A stretch of DNA of 39,803 bases, taken from VBAS01 sp035318985 (lineage in GTDB: Bacteria > Bacteroidota > Bacteroidia > Chitinophagales > Chitinophagaceae). Within the stretch, counting starts at the first letter, position 1. Every line of letters starts with the position of its first letter. The translations under genes and the position numbers were made by a program. The stretch lies in contig DATHDP010000055.1 in NCBI GenBank assembly GCA_035318985.1, positions 1 through 39,803 of the forward strand, read 5' to 3'. The notes under the pieces are model-generated. The model was not told the DNA's origin. It saw only the letters and a list, made by a program, of their open reading frames with translations, and searched no databases. Below, in pieces: positions 1 to 7,395 of this stretch.

Positions 1-374
1 CAATTGCCAGATACTTTTGTAATTTCCATCTCTCCCTTACTGCCGTCCCAGACCTTCACATCATCATTAGTTGTTAGATCTACGTGGTGGTCACTAAAAG
101 AAATTTTTTTACCGGCAACAAAATATTTTTTATCATACGGAAGACCGATGTATTTATCGCCACTGTAAAATCCAACGATCTGTTCTGTTTCTTCAGATGG
201 CATCATAAAAGATGCTTTACATTCCTTGCCGTTTATTTTAGCTGTCATGGTATATCCACTGGTGGTTGTCGCTATTGCATTAGGCGGCAGGTTACTGGGC
301 GGTTTTTGTGCAACAATTTTTTGTGACGATATTAAAGCCAGGGAAGCAATTATTGCAATTCCTATTATTTTCAT
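1..374 (-). CDS. Small exported protein, paralogue of the next gene (3' end outside window)
   Basis: About 124 codons are readable from ATG 374 to the window edge, where the frame is still open. A second in-frame ATG lies two codons upstream at 380. I prefer 374 because it begins MKIIG, a normal signal-peptide start. Residues 1-23 form a signal peptide ending in IVAQ, with no lipobox cysteine. The mature part is a small all-beta-looking domain beginning near YTMTAKINGK and containing GLPYD and TTNDDV...KGEMEITKV. The same words occur in the protein encoded just upstream at 414-902, so the two are tandem paralogues in one transcription unit (gap about 33 bp). Function is not recognised. The 'MTAKINGKxW' opening resembles small Bacteroidota exported proteins of unknown function, but I cannot assign a family. 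Confidence 0.75.
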   Translation of the reverse strand, partial: MKIIGIAIIASLALISSQKIVAQKPPSNLPPNAIATTTSGYTMTAKINGKECKASFMMPSEETEQIVGFYSGDKYIGLPYDKKYFVAGKKISFSDHHVDLTTNDDVKVWDGSKGEMEITKVSGN

Positions 375-413
375 CTGCATGATTTTTATTTTAAACAATA
401 ATTTTATTTGCTT

Positions 414-902
414 TTACTTTTTTTGTTCAATTGAAATTCTAAAGAAGCCATCGGTAACTTCGATAGTTTTATCATCGCTACTACCCGTAAAAAAGAATTT
501 ACCTTCTGCCCATCCATTATCCACTTTTGTGATCTCCATTTCTCCTTTATAGCCGCCCCATAATCCTACATCATCGTTGGTCATCAGGTCCACAGCATTA
601 TTATGGCTAAACTCTATTTTGTTCCCAACCACCAGATCTTTTCTGTCATAAGGAAGGCTGATATATTCACCATTGTCATCACCAACTATTCTAGCTGCCA
701 CATCGGGAGACATAATTGAAGTTGCTGACCATTTTTTGCCATGAATGTTCGCAGTCATTGTCCATTCGCCTTCTTTTGTAGGGATACCTCCGGGTTGCAT
801 TTTTTTTAGTTCAGATTGACGCTGTTTAGCATCGCTATGGGCATTATTACCACATGAGGAGAACATTGCTACTGTAATAAATATCAAGATCGTTTTCTTC
901 AT
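414..902 (-). CDS. Small lipoprotein of unknown function
   Basis: 162 residues. Residues 1-17 are a lipoprotein signal peptide with the lipobox FSSC and Cys17 as the predicted lipid attachment site, followed by polar residues, so the protein should be anchored in the envelope. The mature domain (about 46-160) carries MTANIHGKKW, ISLPYD, LMTNDDV and KGEMEITKV and ends in a short strand-rich tail (FFRISIEQKK). These words match the paralogue immediately downstream, which has a cleavable signal instead of a lipobox. The gene is the first of this minus-strand pair and faces the 903-1264 intergenic region. No catalytic residues are evident and I do not recognise a function. Confidence 0.8.
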   Translation of the reverse strand: MKKTILIFITVAMFSSCGNNAHSDAKQRQSELKKMQPGGIPTKEGEWTMTANIHGKKWSATSIMSPDVAARIVGDDNGEYISLPYDRKDLVVGNKIEFSHNNAVDLMTNDDVGLWGGYKGEMEITKVDNGWAEGKFFFTGSSDDKTIEVTDGFFRISIEQKK

Positions 903-1264
903 AAATGTGAGTTTAAATTTTAAGGACTTTGATGTGATTATGCTAAAAATAAGATAGCGACGATGCGAAGTGTTAGTGATTAAGTAGTATGTTCTGAAAC
1001 TCTTGTCGCATATTGAATAGGAGTGTGTCTCAATGCTTTGTAACAGGGTATGCGACAGGATTTATAATGAATGCGACAGAAAAAACTTGTTAACTTCTTT
1101 TTACTTCATTTTAATAAGTAATCTTTTGAAGAATCTGGTGACCTTAGTTTAAGATACAATTACAAGTCAACCACTGAAGGCGAAACTTTCTTTAATTTTT
1201 ATACAGGCATAATTTATGTTTATGATGATTTGAAAAGATTCATTAACCTAAAAAAAATAAAATT
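903..1264. promoter_or_regulatory. Divergent intergenic region with repeated ATGCGACA words
   Basis: This 362-bp gene-free stretch separates the minus-strand lipoprotein gene from the plus-strand membrane-protein/PRC-barrel pair, so it should hold promoters in both directions. The word ATGCGACAG occurs at 1050-1058 and again at 1071-1079 (21 bp between starts, about two helical turns). The inverse form TTGTCGCAT is at 1003-1011, and a near copy ATGCGAAG lies at 963-970. I see no convincing Bacteroidota -33/-7 promoter and no clear sigma-54 GG-N10-GC element. The spacing and orientation suggest a binding site cluster for a transcription factor, which is inference. Confidence 0.4.
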
Positions 1265-1456
1265 ATGGCTGAAATACATGTGCAAGCCAAAAAGAGCAGC
1301 TCCTCCACCTGGTTATGGATACTTGTGTCTTTAATAATTATCGCGGCAGTAGCAGTCTATATATTGATGCGTGATAATACAGCGAATGAAAAGGCTATAA
1401 GTAAACCAACTCAGACTTCCTTTAATGTGTACAATCAAGAACCGGCAATTATTTAA
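1265..1456 (+). CDS. Small single-span membrane protein
   Basis: 63 residues: a short cytoplasmic head rich in Lys and Ser (1-15), one transmembrane helix (about 16-35, WLWILVSLIIIAAVAVYIL) and a polar tail of about 28 residues. The positive head suggests the N-terminus is inside. There are no Cys residues and no recognisable motif. It begins with ATG after an A-rich leader without a Shine-Dalgarno sequence. It ends 18 bp before the PRC-barrel gene, with which it very probably forms an operon. Small membrane proteins paired with PRC-barrel proteins occur in Bacteroidota stress loci. That role is inference and the function is unknown. Confidence 0.75.
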   Translation: MAEIHVQAKKSSSSTWLWILVSLIIIAAVAVYILMRDNTANEKAISKPTQTSFNVYNQEPAII

Positions 1457-1474
1457 TACAATAAAATTAATTAT

Positions 1475-2152
1475 ATGAAAAAGAGTCGTATTCAAGAGCT
1501 TGACCATTCAAATTTTGAAATTGTAAAAGGGGAACCAGACATCCGAGGATGGGATTTGAGATATAGAAATGGGGAAAAAATTGGATCAGTAGAAGAATTG
1601 ATCCTGGACACAAAGGCAAAAAAAATAAGATATATGATCGTGGACCTGGATGAAAATGAACTAAGATTAGAACATAGAAAAACAATGATACCTATCGGAT
1701 TTGCAGAATTAGACAAACAGCATGATGACGTTCTGATTCCAAACGTATCGGTTGATCAACTTTGCAGATTGCCCGATTATAAAAGAAATTCGTTGTCTCC
1801 TGAACTTGAAAGAAGTATTGCATCAGTATTTGGCAGAAAAGTGAACGTAGAACCTGTAGCAAGTATTAAGAGAGATGAAAGAAGAGTAAATGAAGTGGAT
1901 GATGAAATTGATCCTGATTTTTACAGTCATGAATATTATAACTCAGATAATCTTTATAGAAACAGACCAAATCGGGAAAAGAGACCAAGACTTCAGGATT
2001 CAGAATATGACCAGGGACTTCGACTTTTGGAAAAAAGAAGTGAAGCTGATGTTATTGATACATCCGATCTAACAGAAGAAGAAAGACAAAAGCTTTTAAA
2101 ATATAGAAGAGAATTGTATCGTGAAAGAAGATACAAAAACGAGAAAGTTTAA
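1475..2152 (+). CDS. PRC-barrel domain protein
   Basis: 225 residues, no signal peptide, predicted cytoplasmic. Residues about 18-105 match the PRC-barrel pattern: GWDLRYRNGEKIGSVEELI, then KIRYMIVDLD, then a PIGFAELD strand and a final VDQLCRLPDY segment. PRC barrels are small beta-barrels used in RNA processing (RimM), photosynthetic reaction centres and many stress-associated proteins. This stand-alone version usually has no assigned function. The C-terminal half (about 120-225) is highly charged and probably partly disordered or helical, ending in a run rich in Arg, Glu and Lys. It follows the small membrane-protein gene by 18 bp and converges on the histidine kinase gene with only 12 bp between stop codons. 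Confidence 0.85.
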   Translation: MKKSRIQELDHSNFEIVKGEPDIRGWDLRYRNGEKIGSVEELILDTKAKKIRYMIVDLDENELRLEHRKTMIPIGFAELDKQHDDVLIPNVSVDQLCRLPDYKRNSLSPELERSIASVFGRKVNVEPVASIKRDERRVNEVDDEIDPDFYSHEYYNSDNLYRNRPNREKRPRLQDSEYDQGLRLLEKRSEADVIDTSDLTEEERQKLLKYRRELYRERRYKNEKV

Positions 2153-2164
2153 AATAGTTACGAT

Positions 2165-3508
2165 TTAAAATTGTAAAAGGAAGGCTGTTCCTTCCCCATC
2201 TACAGATTGTACCTGGATATTGCCTTTGTGCAGCATCATTATTTGCTTGCAAAGGCTAAGTCCAATACCGCTGCCGCTTTTTTTCGTACTAAAAAAAGGT
2301 ATAAATATTTTTTCTTGAATTTCTGCAGGCATACCAGTTCCATTGTCTGCAACTCTTATGATAGTTTTGCGATTATTGTTCAGGTAAGCGGATAAAACAA
2401 TTTTAGGATGAGGTTTTTCTTTTACAGCTTCAATTGCATTTACCACAAGATTAATTAAAACTTGTTCAAGTAAATTGGTGTCTGCTTCTAATGAAAGATC
2501 AGGGTCTTTCAAGATAGTTTCTATTTCAATATTCTTTTGTTCCAATGTTGGTTGCATCAGTTGCAACAGGTTTTCAAATATATCCCGAACAAAAATTTTT
2601 TTCAGGTTAAGTGTATTGATCTTATTAAGGTTGCGATAGGTTTCAGCAAATTTTAAAAGACCTTCACTTCTTCTTTTGATCGTTTCAATACCTAATTCAA
2701 GATCATCCACCGATCCTGATTCATTACTTAACACGGCTACTGATTGTTGCAATCTATGTTTTAATGTATCAGCAAGTGATGAAATAGGCGCAACAGAATT
2801 CATGATCTCATGTGTTAATACACTCAACAATTTCTGCCAGGCTTTCGATTCTGTCTCATCAAGTGCTTCGTTCACATTCTGAAAAGCAATGAGCTTGTAT
2901 ATTTTCCCTTCCGTTTGAAAGGCTGTTGCTGATATTAAAATTTTAAATGAAGAAGTTTCCAAATGAGCAGTGGCAATGCTTCCGGCTCCTGGTTTTAACG
3001 AAAGTATCTGATGATACAAGGCATTATCTCTTTTTGATAATGAGTGTATCGTTTTAAGATAGGGCAGTTGTAGCATATTCTTAAGCGATTCATTCATCCA
3101 GACAACTGTGCCAACTTCTTCTTCATAGGAAAGAATACCTGTATCAACCAACTCAAGGATCTTTTGCAGGTATTGATATTGCGTTTCTTTTTCTTTACTG
3201 ATAACTTTGAATGTTGTATTGATCTCGTTAAATCCCTGGCGAAGCGGTTGTATTTCAACCGGCGCATGTTTTACATCAAAATTCCTCGAGAAATCACGAT
3301 AATGTATTGATTCAACAAACTGGTTTAATTCATCATGTGCCTTCTTATGGAAACGATAAAAGTCAACGATCTGGTAAATGATAACAGGAACTGCAATTAA
3401 TAAATAAACGTATAGCTCTTTTACTAAAAAGAAAGATGAAATGCTTAATGTTATAAATAACAAAAGTATCCTTACTAAGATCCGCCATTCAAATTGTTTA
3501 AATATCAT
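2165..3508 (-). CDS. Sensor histidine kinase, NtrB/NtrY-like
   Basis: 447 residues. Two closely spaced hydrophobic helices (about 11-28 and 32-48) form a hairpin anchor with almost no periplasmic loop, so the signal is probably sensed within the membrane or in the cytoplasm. A linker (about 55-110) leads to a PAS-like domain (about 112-215). The dimerisation/phosphoacceptor helix carries LLSVLTHEIMNS with His233. The ATP-binding domain shows the N-box INLVVNA (352-358), the G1 box DNGTGMP (388-394), the F-box FIPFFST and the G2 box GSGIGL (412-417). All catalytic motifs are present. The start overlaps the end of the upstream response-regulator gene by 11 bp, indicating translational coupling. 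The target is most simply the adjacent regulator. Confidence 0.93.
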   Translation of the reverse strand: MIFKQFEWRILVRILLLFITLSISSFFLVKELYVYLLIAVPVIIYQIVDFYRFHKKAHDELNQFVESIHYRDFSRNFDVKHAPVEIQPLRQGFNEINTTFKVISKEKETQYQYLQKILELVDTGILSYEEEVGTVVWMNESLKNMLQLPYLKTIHSLSKRDNALYHQILSLKPGAGSIATAHLETSSFKILISATAFQTEGKIYKLIAFQNVNEALDETESKAWQKLLSVLTHEIMNSVAPISSLADTLKHRLQQSVAVLSNESGSVDDLELGIETIKRRSEGLLKFAETYRNLNKINTLNLKKIFVRDIFENLLQLMQPTLEQKNIEIETILKDPDLSLEADTNLLEQVLINLVVNAIEAVKEKPHPKIVLSAYLNNNRKTIIRVADNGTGMPAEIQEKIFIPFFSTKKSGSGIGLSLCKQIMMLHKGNIQVQSVDGEGTAFLLQF

Positions 3509-4856
3509 ATTTACTCAACCTCCTGTACAATGCAGTTCTTGTTAATCCTAATTCTTTAGCGGCTTTGGTAATATTGCCATTGTTTTTTTCAATGACTTTT
3601 AGAATTGTATTTTTTTCAATAGTGCTTAATTTCATTTCCACTGGTTCATTATCACTTGACATAGCAGATTCTATTGGAGAAAAGATCAGGTCCTTTGCCT
3701 GTAACATATCTTCATCAGCCATTATTACGGCTCTTTCGATAGTGTATTGAAGTTCTCTTACATTTCCAGGATAATGATAACTCATCAGTTTTTCCATTGC
3801 TTTATTATCAAACTCGAGTGCAGGCTTTATGTATTTATTACAATACAATCTGCAAAAATGTTTGGCAAGTAACAATATATCATTTCCTCTTTTTCGTAAT
3901 GGAGGCATTACTATTTCAACTGTGTTGATGCGATAGACAAGATCTTTTCGGAAACGATTCTCATTTGCAAGTTCACTGATCGAAACATTGGTGGCACATA
4001 TAAGGCGAATATCTATCGAAATAATTTCATTGCTGCCCAACCTGTTTATCTGGCGGTTTTGCAATACACTCAACAGCTTTGCCTGTTGCTGTAAAGAAAT
4101 ATTGGCGATCTCATCAAGAAAAAGTGTTCCCCCATTTGCAGTTTCAAATCTTCCCGTCCTGTCTTCTCTTGCATCAGTAAAAGCGCCTCGTTTATGTCCA
4201 AACAATTCACTTTCAAATAAAGATTCAGTTAATGCGCCTACATCTACTTTTACATACGGCTTTTCAGCCCGTAAGGAATGTTGATGAATTGCTTTTGCAA
4301 CAAGATCTTTACCAGTTCCATTCTCTCCTAATATTAAAATATTAGCATCGGTTGGTGCTATCTTTTCGACCTTATAAAATATTTGTTGCATCACTTCGGA
4401 TTCGCCGATCAGTTCCTTACCGATAATTGAATCTGAATGCAAGCCGGGTGTAAGCGTGGTTTTACTTTCTTTTCTTCTTAATGCATCCTTAATTATGGAA
4501 ATAAGCTTTTCATTGTGCCAGGGCTTTACCACAAAATCTGCTGCACCTTCTTTTAATGAACGAACTGCCAGGTCAATATCACCATAAGCAGTGATCATTA
4601 TAACAGCAGAATCTGTTTTGAGTTTTTTGATCTCGTTTAACCAAAACAGTCCTTCGTTACCGGTATGGATCGAACTGGTGAAATTCATGTCAAGCAGGAT
4701 CAGGTCAAAATGATCTTTATTGAGATGCCAACGCAGATTTTCCGGATTTTTTTCTGTTATTACCTCTTTTACTTCTGTTTTCAACAACAACCTAACGGCT
4801 GTCAGCACATCGGGGTCATCATCCACCACTAATATTGAAGCATTTTTTAAGATCAT
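3498..4856 (-). CDS. Sigma-54-dependent response regulator, NtrC family
   Basis: 452 residues from ATG 4856. A GTG codon lies immediately upstream at 4859, and ATG is preferred. The receiver domain (about 6-122) has the acidic triad DDD at 12-14, phospho-acceptor Asp56 (LLDMNF), the MITAYG switch Thr and Lys111 in VVKPW. The AAA+ domain (about 145-385) has Walker A GENGTGKD (177-184), the sigma-54 contact loop as GAFTDA (224-229) and Walker B GGTLFLDE (243-250). The C-terminal Fis-type helix-turn-helix (about 410-452) has NITKAAKELGLTRTALYRR. It activates sigma-54 RNA polymerase from upstream sites. The gene is divergent from the pump operon across a 334-bp region with repeated candidate sites, so the pump operon is the likely target (inference). 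Confidence 0.94.
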   Translation of the reverse strand: MILKNASILVVDDDPDVLTAVRLLLKTEVKEVITEKNPENLRWHLNKDHFDLILLDMNFTSSIHTGNEGLFWLNEIKKLKTDSAVIMITAYGDIDLAVRSLKEGAADFVVKPWHNEKLISIIKDALRRKESKTTLTPGLHSDSIIGKELIGESEVMQQIFYKVEKIAPTDANILILGENGTGKDLVAKAIHQHSLRAEKPYVKVDVGALTESLFESELFGHKRGAFTDAREDRTGRFETANGGTLFLDEIANISLQQQAKLLSVLQNRQINRLGSNEIISIDIRLICATNVSISELANENRFRKDLVYRINTVEIVMPPLRKRGNDILLLAKHFCRLYCNKYIKPALEFDNKAMEKLMSYHYPGNVRELQYTIERAVIMADEDMLQAKDLIFSPIESAMSSDNEPVEMKLSTIEKNTILKVIEKNNGNITKAAKELGLTRTALYRRLSKYDI

Positions 4857-4966
4857 CACTAATTCAGGGTTACAAATTCTAAAAATATTTTTAACAACTT
4901 CTGCAATTATACCATAAATACAAAGTCATGGCAATTAATTTTTTAGTAATATATAAGTGAACCACC

Positions 4967-5049
4967 TGTATCAAAATCGAACACTGATTGTATCACAAAC
5001 GAACGCTTTCGTAGATTGTCCGGTTGTAACATTCTGTAAATCAAAATCG
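4967..5049 (+). repeat. Three direct repeats, candidate activator binding sites
   Basis: TGTATCAAAATCGAAC (4967-4982) and TGTATCACAAACGAAC (4989-5004) match at 14 of 16 bases and begin 22 bp apart, close to two helical turns. A third, looser copy, TGTAAATCAAAATCG, lies at 5035-5049 and shares the core ATCAAAATCG with the first. Same-face phasing in the regulator/exporter intergenic region is the usual arrangement for cooperative binding of an NtrC-family activator. Which protein binds is inference. Confidence 0.55.
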
Positions 5050-5108
5050 TCATAAACTGGCATATTCTTATAAGTATAGGAAACCAGTTTCTCATGTAGA
5101 TCTTTTGA

Positions 5109-5152
5109 ACGCTGCTTTGATCTTCAATGCAGTCGTAAGGTCGAAGCAGCGT
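5109..5152 (+). promoter_or_regulatory. Leader hairpin upstream of the fusion-protein gene
   Basis: ACGCTGCTTTGA (5109-5120) and TCGAAGCAGCGT (5141-5152) pair at 11 of 12 positions with one G-T wobble in RNA, around a 20-base loop. The hairpin ends 38 bp before the GTG start at 5191 and is followed by ATTTTAAC, too short a T run for a strong intrinsic terminator. It could be a leader structure affecting the fusion-protein mRNA, a weak attenuator, or a DNA-level inverted binding site. Confidence 0.5.
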
Positions 5153-5190
5153 ATTTTAACAAATAGAGATTTTTAAAACCAATTACTACC

Positions 5191-6444
5191 GTGGATAGAG
5201 TCATTGAAAAAAAGACCTGGAGTCGCAAACGCATACTAACTATTGTTGGAATTGTCGGCATTATTGTTTTGATTGGGGCCAGTTATTATCTCACTTCCGG
5301 AAAAAGCCGCTTGAATGTAGATTCGGAGCGAATTACTATCAGCGAGGTCAAGTCAGGTCCATTTAAAGAATTTATACCTGTTAATGGAGTTGTCTTACCT
5401 ATTACCACTATTTACCTGGATGCGTTGGAAGGTGGCCGTGTTGAACAAAAATATGTGGAAGATGGCGCCGTCATGAAAAAAGATCAACCCATTCTCAGAT
5501 TATCGAATACAGATCTTGAACTAAGCCTCGTAAATCAGCAAACTGCCGTTTACAACCTTCTTACTCAAATGCAGATCTCTCAAAATGCTTCACAGCAAAA
5601 TACGGTTAACAGGATGAATCAATTGACCGATGTAAATAGTCAATTAAAAGAAGCGGAAAGAGTTTATAAGCTCAATAAAAGTCTTTACGAGCAAAAAGTA
5701 ATAGGAGGCCAGGAATTCAAGCAATCAGAAAATAATTATTATTATCTTCTGGAAAAGAAAAGACTTTCTGAACAGATCATGAAACAGGATTCTGTTTCCG
5801 GCCATCAGCAATTGAAACAGGCACAGCAATCTTACGCAGGCTCACAGGAGGCGCTAAATGTAATGCAGAAAAAAGTTGGCGACCTGATCGTAAGAGCTCC
5901 TGTTGATGGACAACTTACTTCGCTTGATGCAGAAATTGGTCAATCAAAAAATAAAGGAGAGCGACTCGGACAACTTGATATTCTTAGCGGATTTAAAGTA
6001 AGAGTGGAAATTGATGAACATTATATTTCGCGTATCTATAATGGACTGATGGGCGAATTCACTTTTGCCAGCAAACAATACAAACTCAAGATCACAAAAA
6101 TTTTTACGCAGGTTACAAACGGCCGCTTCCAGGTTGATATGGAGTTTGAAGGAGAAGTACCACAAGGGATCCGTCGTGGACAAACTTTACAGATCGGGTT
6201 AGCATTAAGTGATGAGATCACTGCTTTGCTTCTTCCTAAAGGTGGGTTCTATCAAAAGACTGGCGGCAACTGGATCTTTAAAGTAGCTGATAATGGAAAA
6301 ATGGCGTATAAAGTGGATATACAACTTGGAATGCAAAGCCCGGATTACTACCAGGTATTACAGGGATTAAAAGCAGGAGATAAAGTGGTTACATCGAGCT
6401 ATGAAAACTATGAGAATATGGAAGAGCTGGTTATAAAAAACTAA
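5191..6444 (+). CDS. Periplasmic membrane-fusion protein (HlyD/MacA-like)
   Basis: 417 residues. A basic head and one inner-membrane helix (about 14-33) anchor the protein. Next come the first half of a lipoyl/barrel-sandwich domain (about 55-105, GGRVEQKYVEDGAVMKKDQPI), a long helical hairpin (about 107-230, rich in Gln, Lys and Glu), the second lipoyl half (about 231-262, RAPVDGQL...GERLGQL), a beta-barrel (about 265-340) and a membrane-proximal domain ending near KAGDKVVTSSYENYEN. Such proteins bridge an inner-membrane permease to an outer-membrane channel or carry mechanical signals in MacA-type pumps. The start is GTG at 5191; no in-frame ATG upstream keeps a sensible N-terminus. It is the first gene of the exporter operon, followed by a small exported peptide gene (27 bp) and the ATPase. 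Confidence 0.92.
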   Translation: MDRVIEKKTWSRKRILTIVGIVGIIVLIGASYYLTSGKSRLNVDSERITISEVKSGPFKEFIPVNGVVLPITTIYLDALEGGRVEQKYVEDGAVMKKDQPILRLSNTDLELSLVNQQTAVYNLLTQMQISQNASQQNTVNRMNQLTDVNSQLKEAERVYKLNKSLYEQKVIGGQEFKQSENNYYYLLEKKRLSEQIMKQDSVSGHQQLKQAQQSYAGSQEALNVMQKKVGDLIVRAPVDGQLTSLDAEIGQSKNKGERLGQLDILSGFKVRVEIDEHYISRIYNGLMGEFTFASKQYKLKITKIFTQVTNGRFQVDMEFEGEVPQGIRRGQTLQIGLALSDEITALLLPKGGFYQKTGGNWIFKVADNGKMAYKVDIQLGMQSPDYYQVLQGLKAGDKVVTSSYENYENMEELVIKN

Positions 6445-6471
6445 AACCATTATTCATTATAAAGTATAGCC

Positions 6472-6678
6472 ATGAAAAAGAAAATTCTTTATTTATTCAT
6501 CCTGATCTTCTCGGTCAGTTTATTTTCTTCAGCGAAGAAAATAAAAGGGTATTGTGAAAATGCTTCCGTGTGCTGCAACATGGTAAATCAAAATTGCAGC
6601 GATGCAATTAAATTAAAAATGACGAATGAAGGAGAGTTGAGTTTGCCTTCACTCGGTCTGTTCTTATTCACCAATTGA
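6472..6678 (+). CDS. Small exported Cys-containing peptide, 68 aa
   Basis: Residues 1-21 form a signal peptide (basic MKKK, hydrophobic ILYLFILIFSVSLF, then SSA). The mature peptide is about 47 residues and basic near its start (KKIKG). It has four cysteines at 28, 34, 35 and 42 (C-x5-C-C-x6-C), consistent with two disulfides after export. No lipobox is present. It lies between the fusion-protein and ATPase genes with 27-30 bp gaps on each side. It is preceded by AAAGTATAGCC directly before ATG, the same leader that precedes permease P1. I do not recognise a family. It may be a periplasmic accessory subunit, a signal peptide-like factor or an export substrate; none of these is shown. An ORF of this length could also be chance, but the signal peptide and operon position argue against that. 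Confidence 0.7.
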   Translation: MKKKILYLFILIFSVSLFSSAKKIKGYCENASVCCNMVNQNCSDAIKLKMTNEGELSLPSLGLFLFTN

Positions 6679-6708
6679 ATCTTTCACCTTCACTTTAAAA
6701 AATAAAAA

Positions 6709-7386
6709 ATGATCAAGATCGCAAATCTCGAAAAAACCTATCGCACCGAAGAGGTGGAAACAGTGGCACTGAACAAACTTTCTTTTGAAATAAAAGAAGG
6801 AGAGTTTGTTGCTGTAATGGGTCCATCAGGATGTGGTAAGTCAACCCTGTTAAATATTGTAGGACTGCTCGATGATCCTGATGAAGGAAGCTACCAGTTC
6901 AACGGAATTGAAGTTGCAAAATTCAATGAACGTAAAAGAGCCGATCTGCGCAAAAGAAATATCGGTTTCGTTTTCCAAAGTTTTAATCTTATTGATGAGC
7001 TTACTGTTTTTGAAAATGTTGAATTGCCTCTTATTTACACAGGTGTAAAAGGAGCTGAGAGAAAAAAGAGAGTAGAAGAAGTTCTGGATAAAATGCAGAT
7101 CATGCATCGCCGCAATCACTACCCACAACAATTATCGGGTGGTCAGCAACAACGTGTGGCTGTTGCAAGAGCTGTTGTGAACAAACCGAAACTTATACTT
7201 GCCGATGAGCCTACTGGTAATCTTGATTCACACAACGGAAGTGAGGTAATGCAAATGCTCACAGACCTGAATGAACAGGGTACCACTATCATTATGGTAA
7301 CACACTCTGAACATGATGCCCGTTTCAGTCATCGTATCATCCGCATGTTGGATGGACAAACTGTGACTGAGAATATATTGGTGTAA
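6709..7386 (+). CDS. ABC transporter ATPase, MacB/LolD type
   Basis: 225 residues, the standard length for a stand-alone MacB/LolD/FtsE-class ATPase. Walker A is GPSGCGKST (38-46), the Q-loop is FVFQSFNLI (Gln90), the signature is LSGGQQQR (142-149), Walker B is LILADE (162-167), the D-loop is GNLDS and the H-loop is His199 in VTHSEHDA. All motifs for ATP hydrolysis are intact. It works as a dimer on the cytoplasmic face, and each FtsX-type permease here carries both half-modules. It is the only ATPase gene in the window, followed after a 49-bp gap with a palindrome by the permease array. It is therefore the best candidate to drive all of them (inference). Confidence 0.96.
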   Translation: MIKIANLEKTYRTEEVETVALNKLSFEIKEGEFVAVMGPSGCGKSTLLNIVGLLDDPDEGSYQFNGIEVAKFNERKRADLRKRNIGFVFQSFNLIDELTVFENVELPLIYTGVKGAERKKRVEEVLDKMQIMHRRNHYPQQLSGGQQQRVAVARAVVNKPKLILADEPTGNLDSHNGSEVMQMLTDLNEQGTTIIMVTHSEHDARFSHRIIRMLDGQTVTENILV

Positions 7387-7395
7387 TAAAGCCTT

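Larger units (their letters stand above)
4857..5190. promoter_or_regulatory. Divergent control region between regulator and pump operon
   Basis: This 334-bp gene-free segment contains three related direct repeats (4967-4982, 4989-5004, 5035-5049) and a strong hairpin (5109-5152) shortly before the GTG start of the fusion-protein gene. Its position between an NtrC-type regulator and the exporter operon is where upstream activator sites for sigma-54 promoters are normally found. I looked for a -24/-12 element (GG, 10 bases, GC) on the plus strand and found none that fits. The nearest candidate, TGGCATATTCTTAT at about 5058, lacks the -12 GC. The promoter class is therefore unresolved. Confidence 0.5.

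Noticed and set aside
84..552. Plus-strand open frames of 80 and 108 codons
   Set aside because: They are antisense to the two paralogous minus-strand exported-protein genes, which have signal peptides and mutual homology. The plus-strand frames show no such support.
5058..5071. TGGCATATTCTTAT as a sigma-54 promoter for the exporter operon
   Set aside because: The -24 half is good but the -12 GC is missing at the required distance, so it was not annotated as a promoter.
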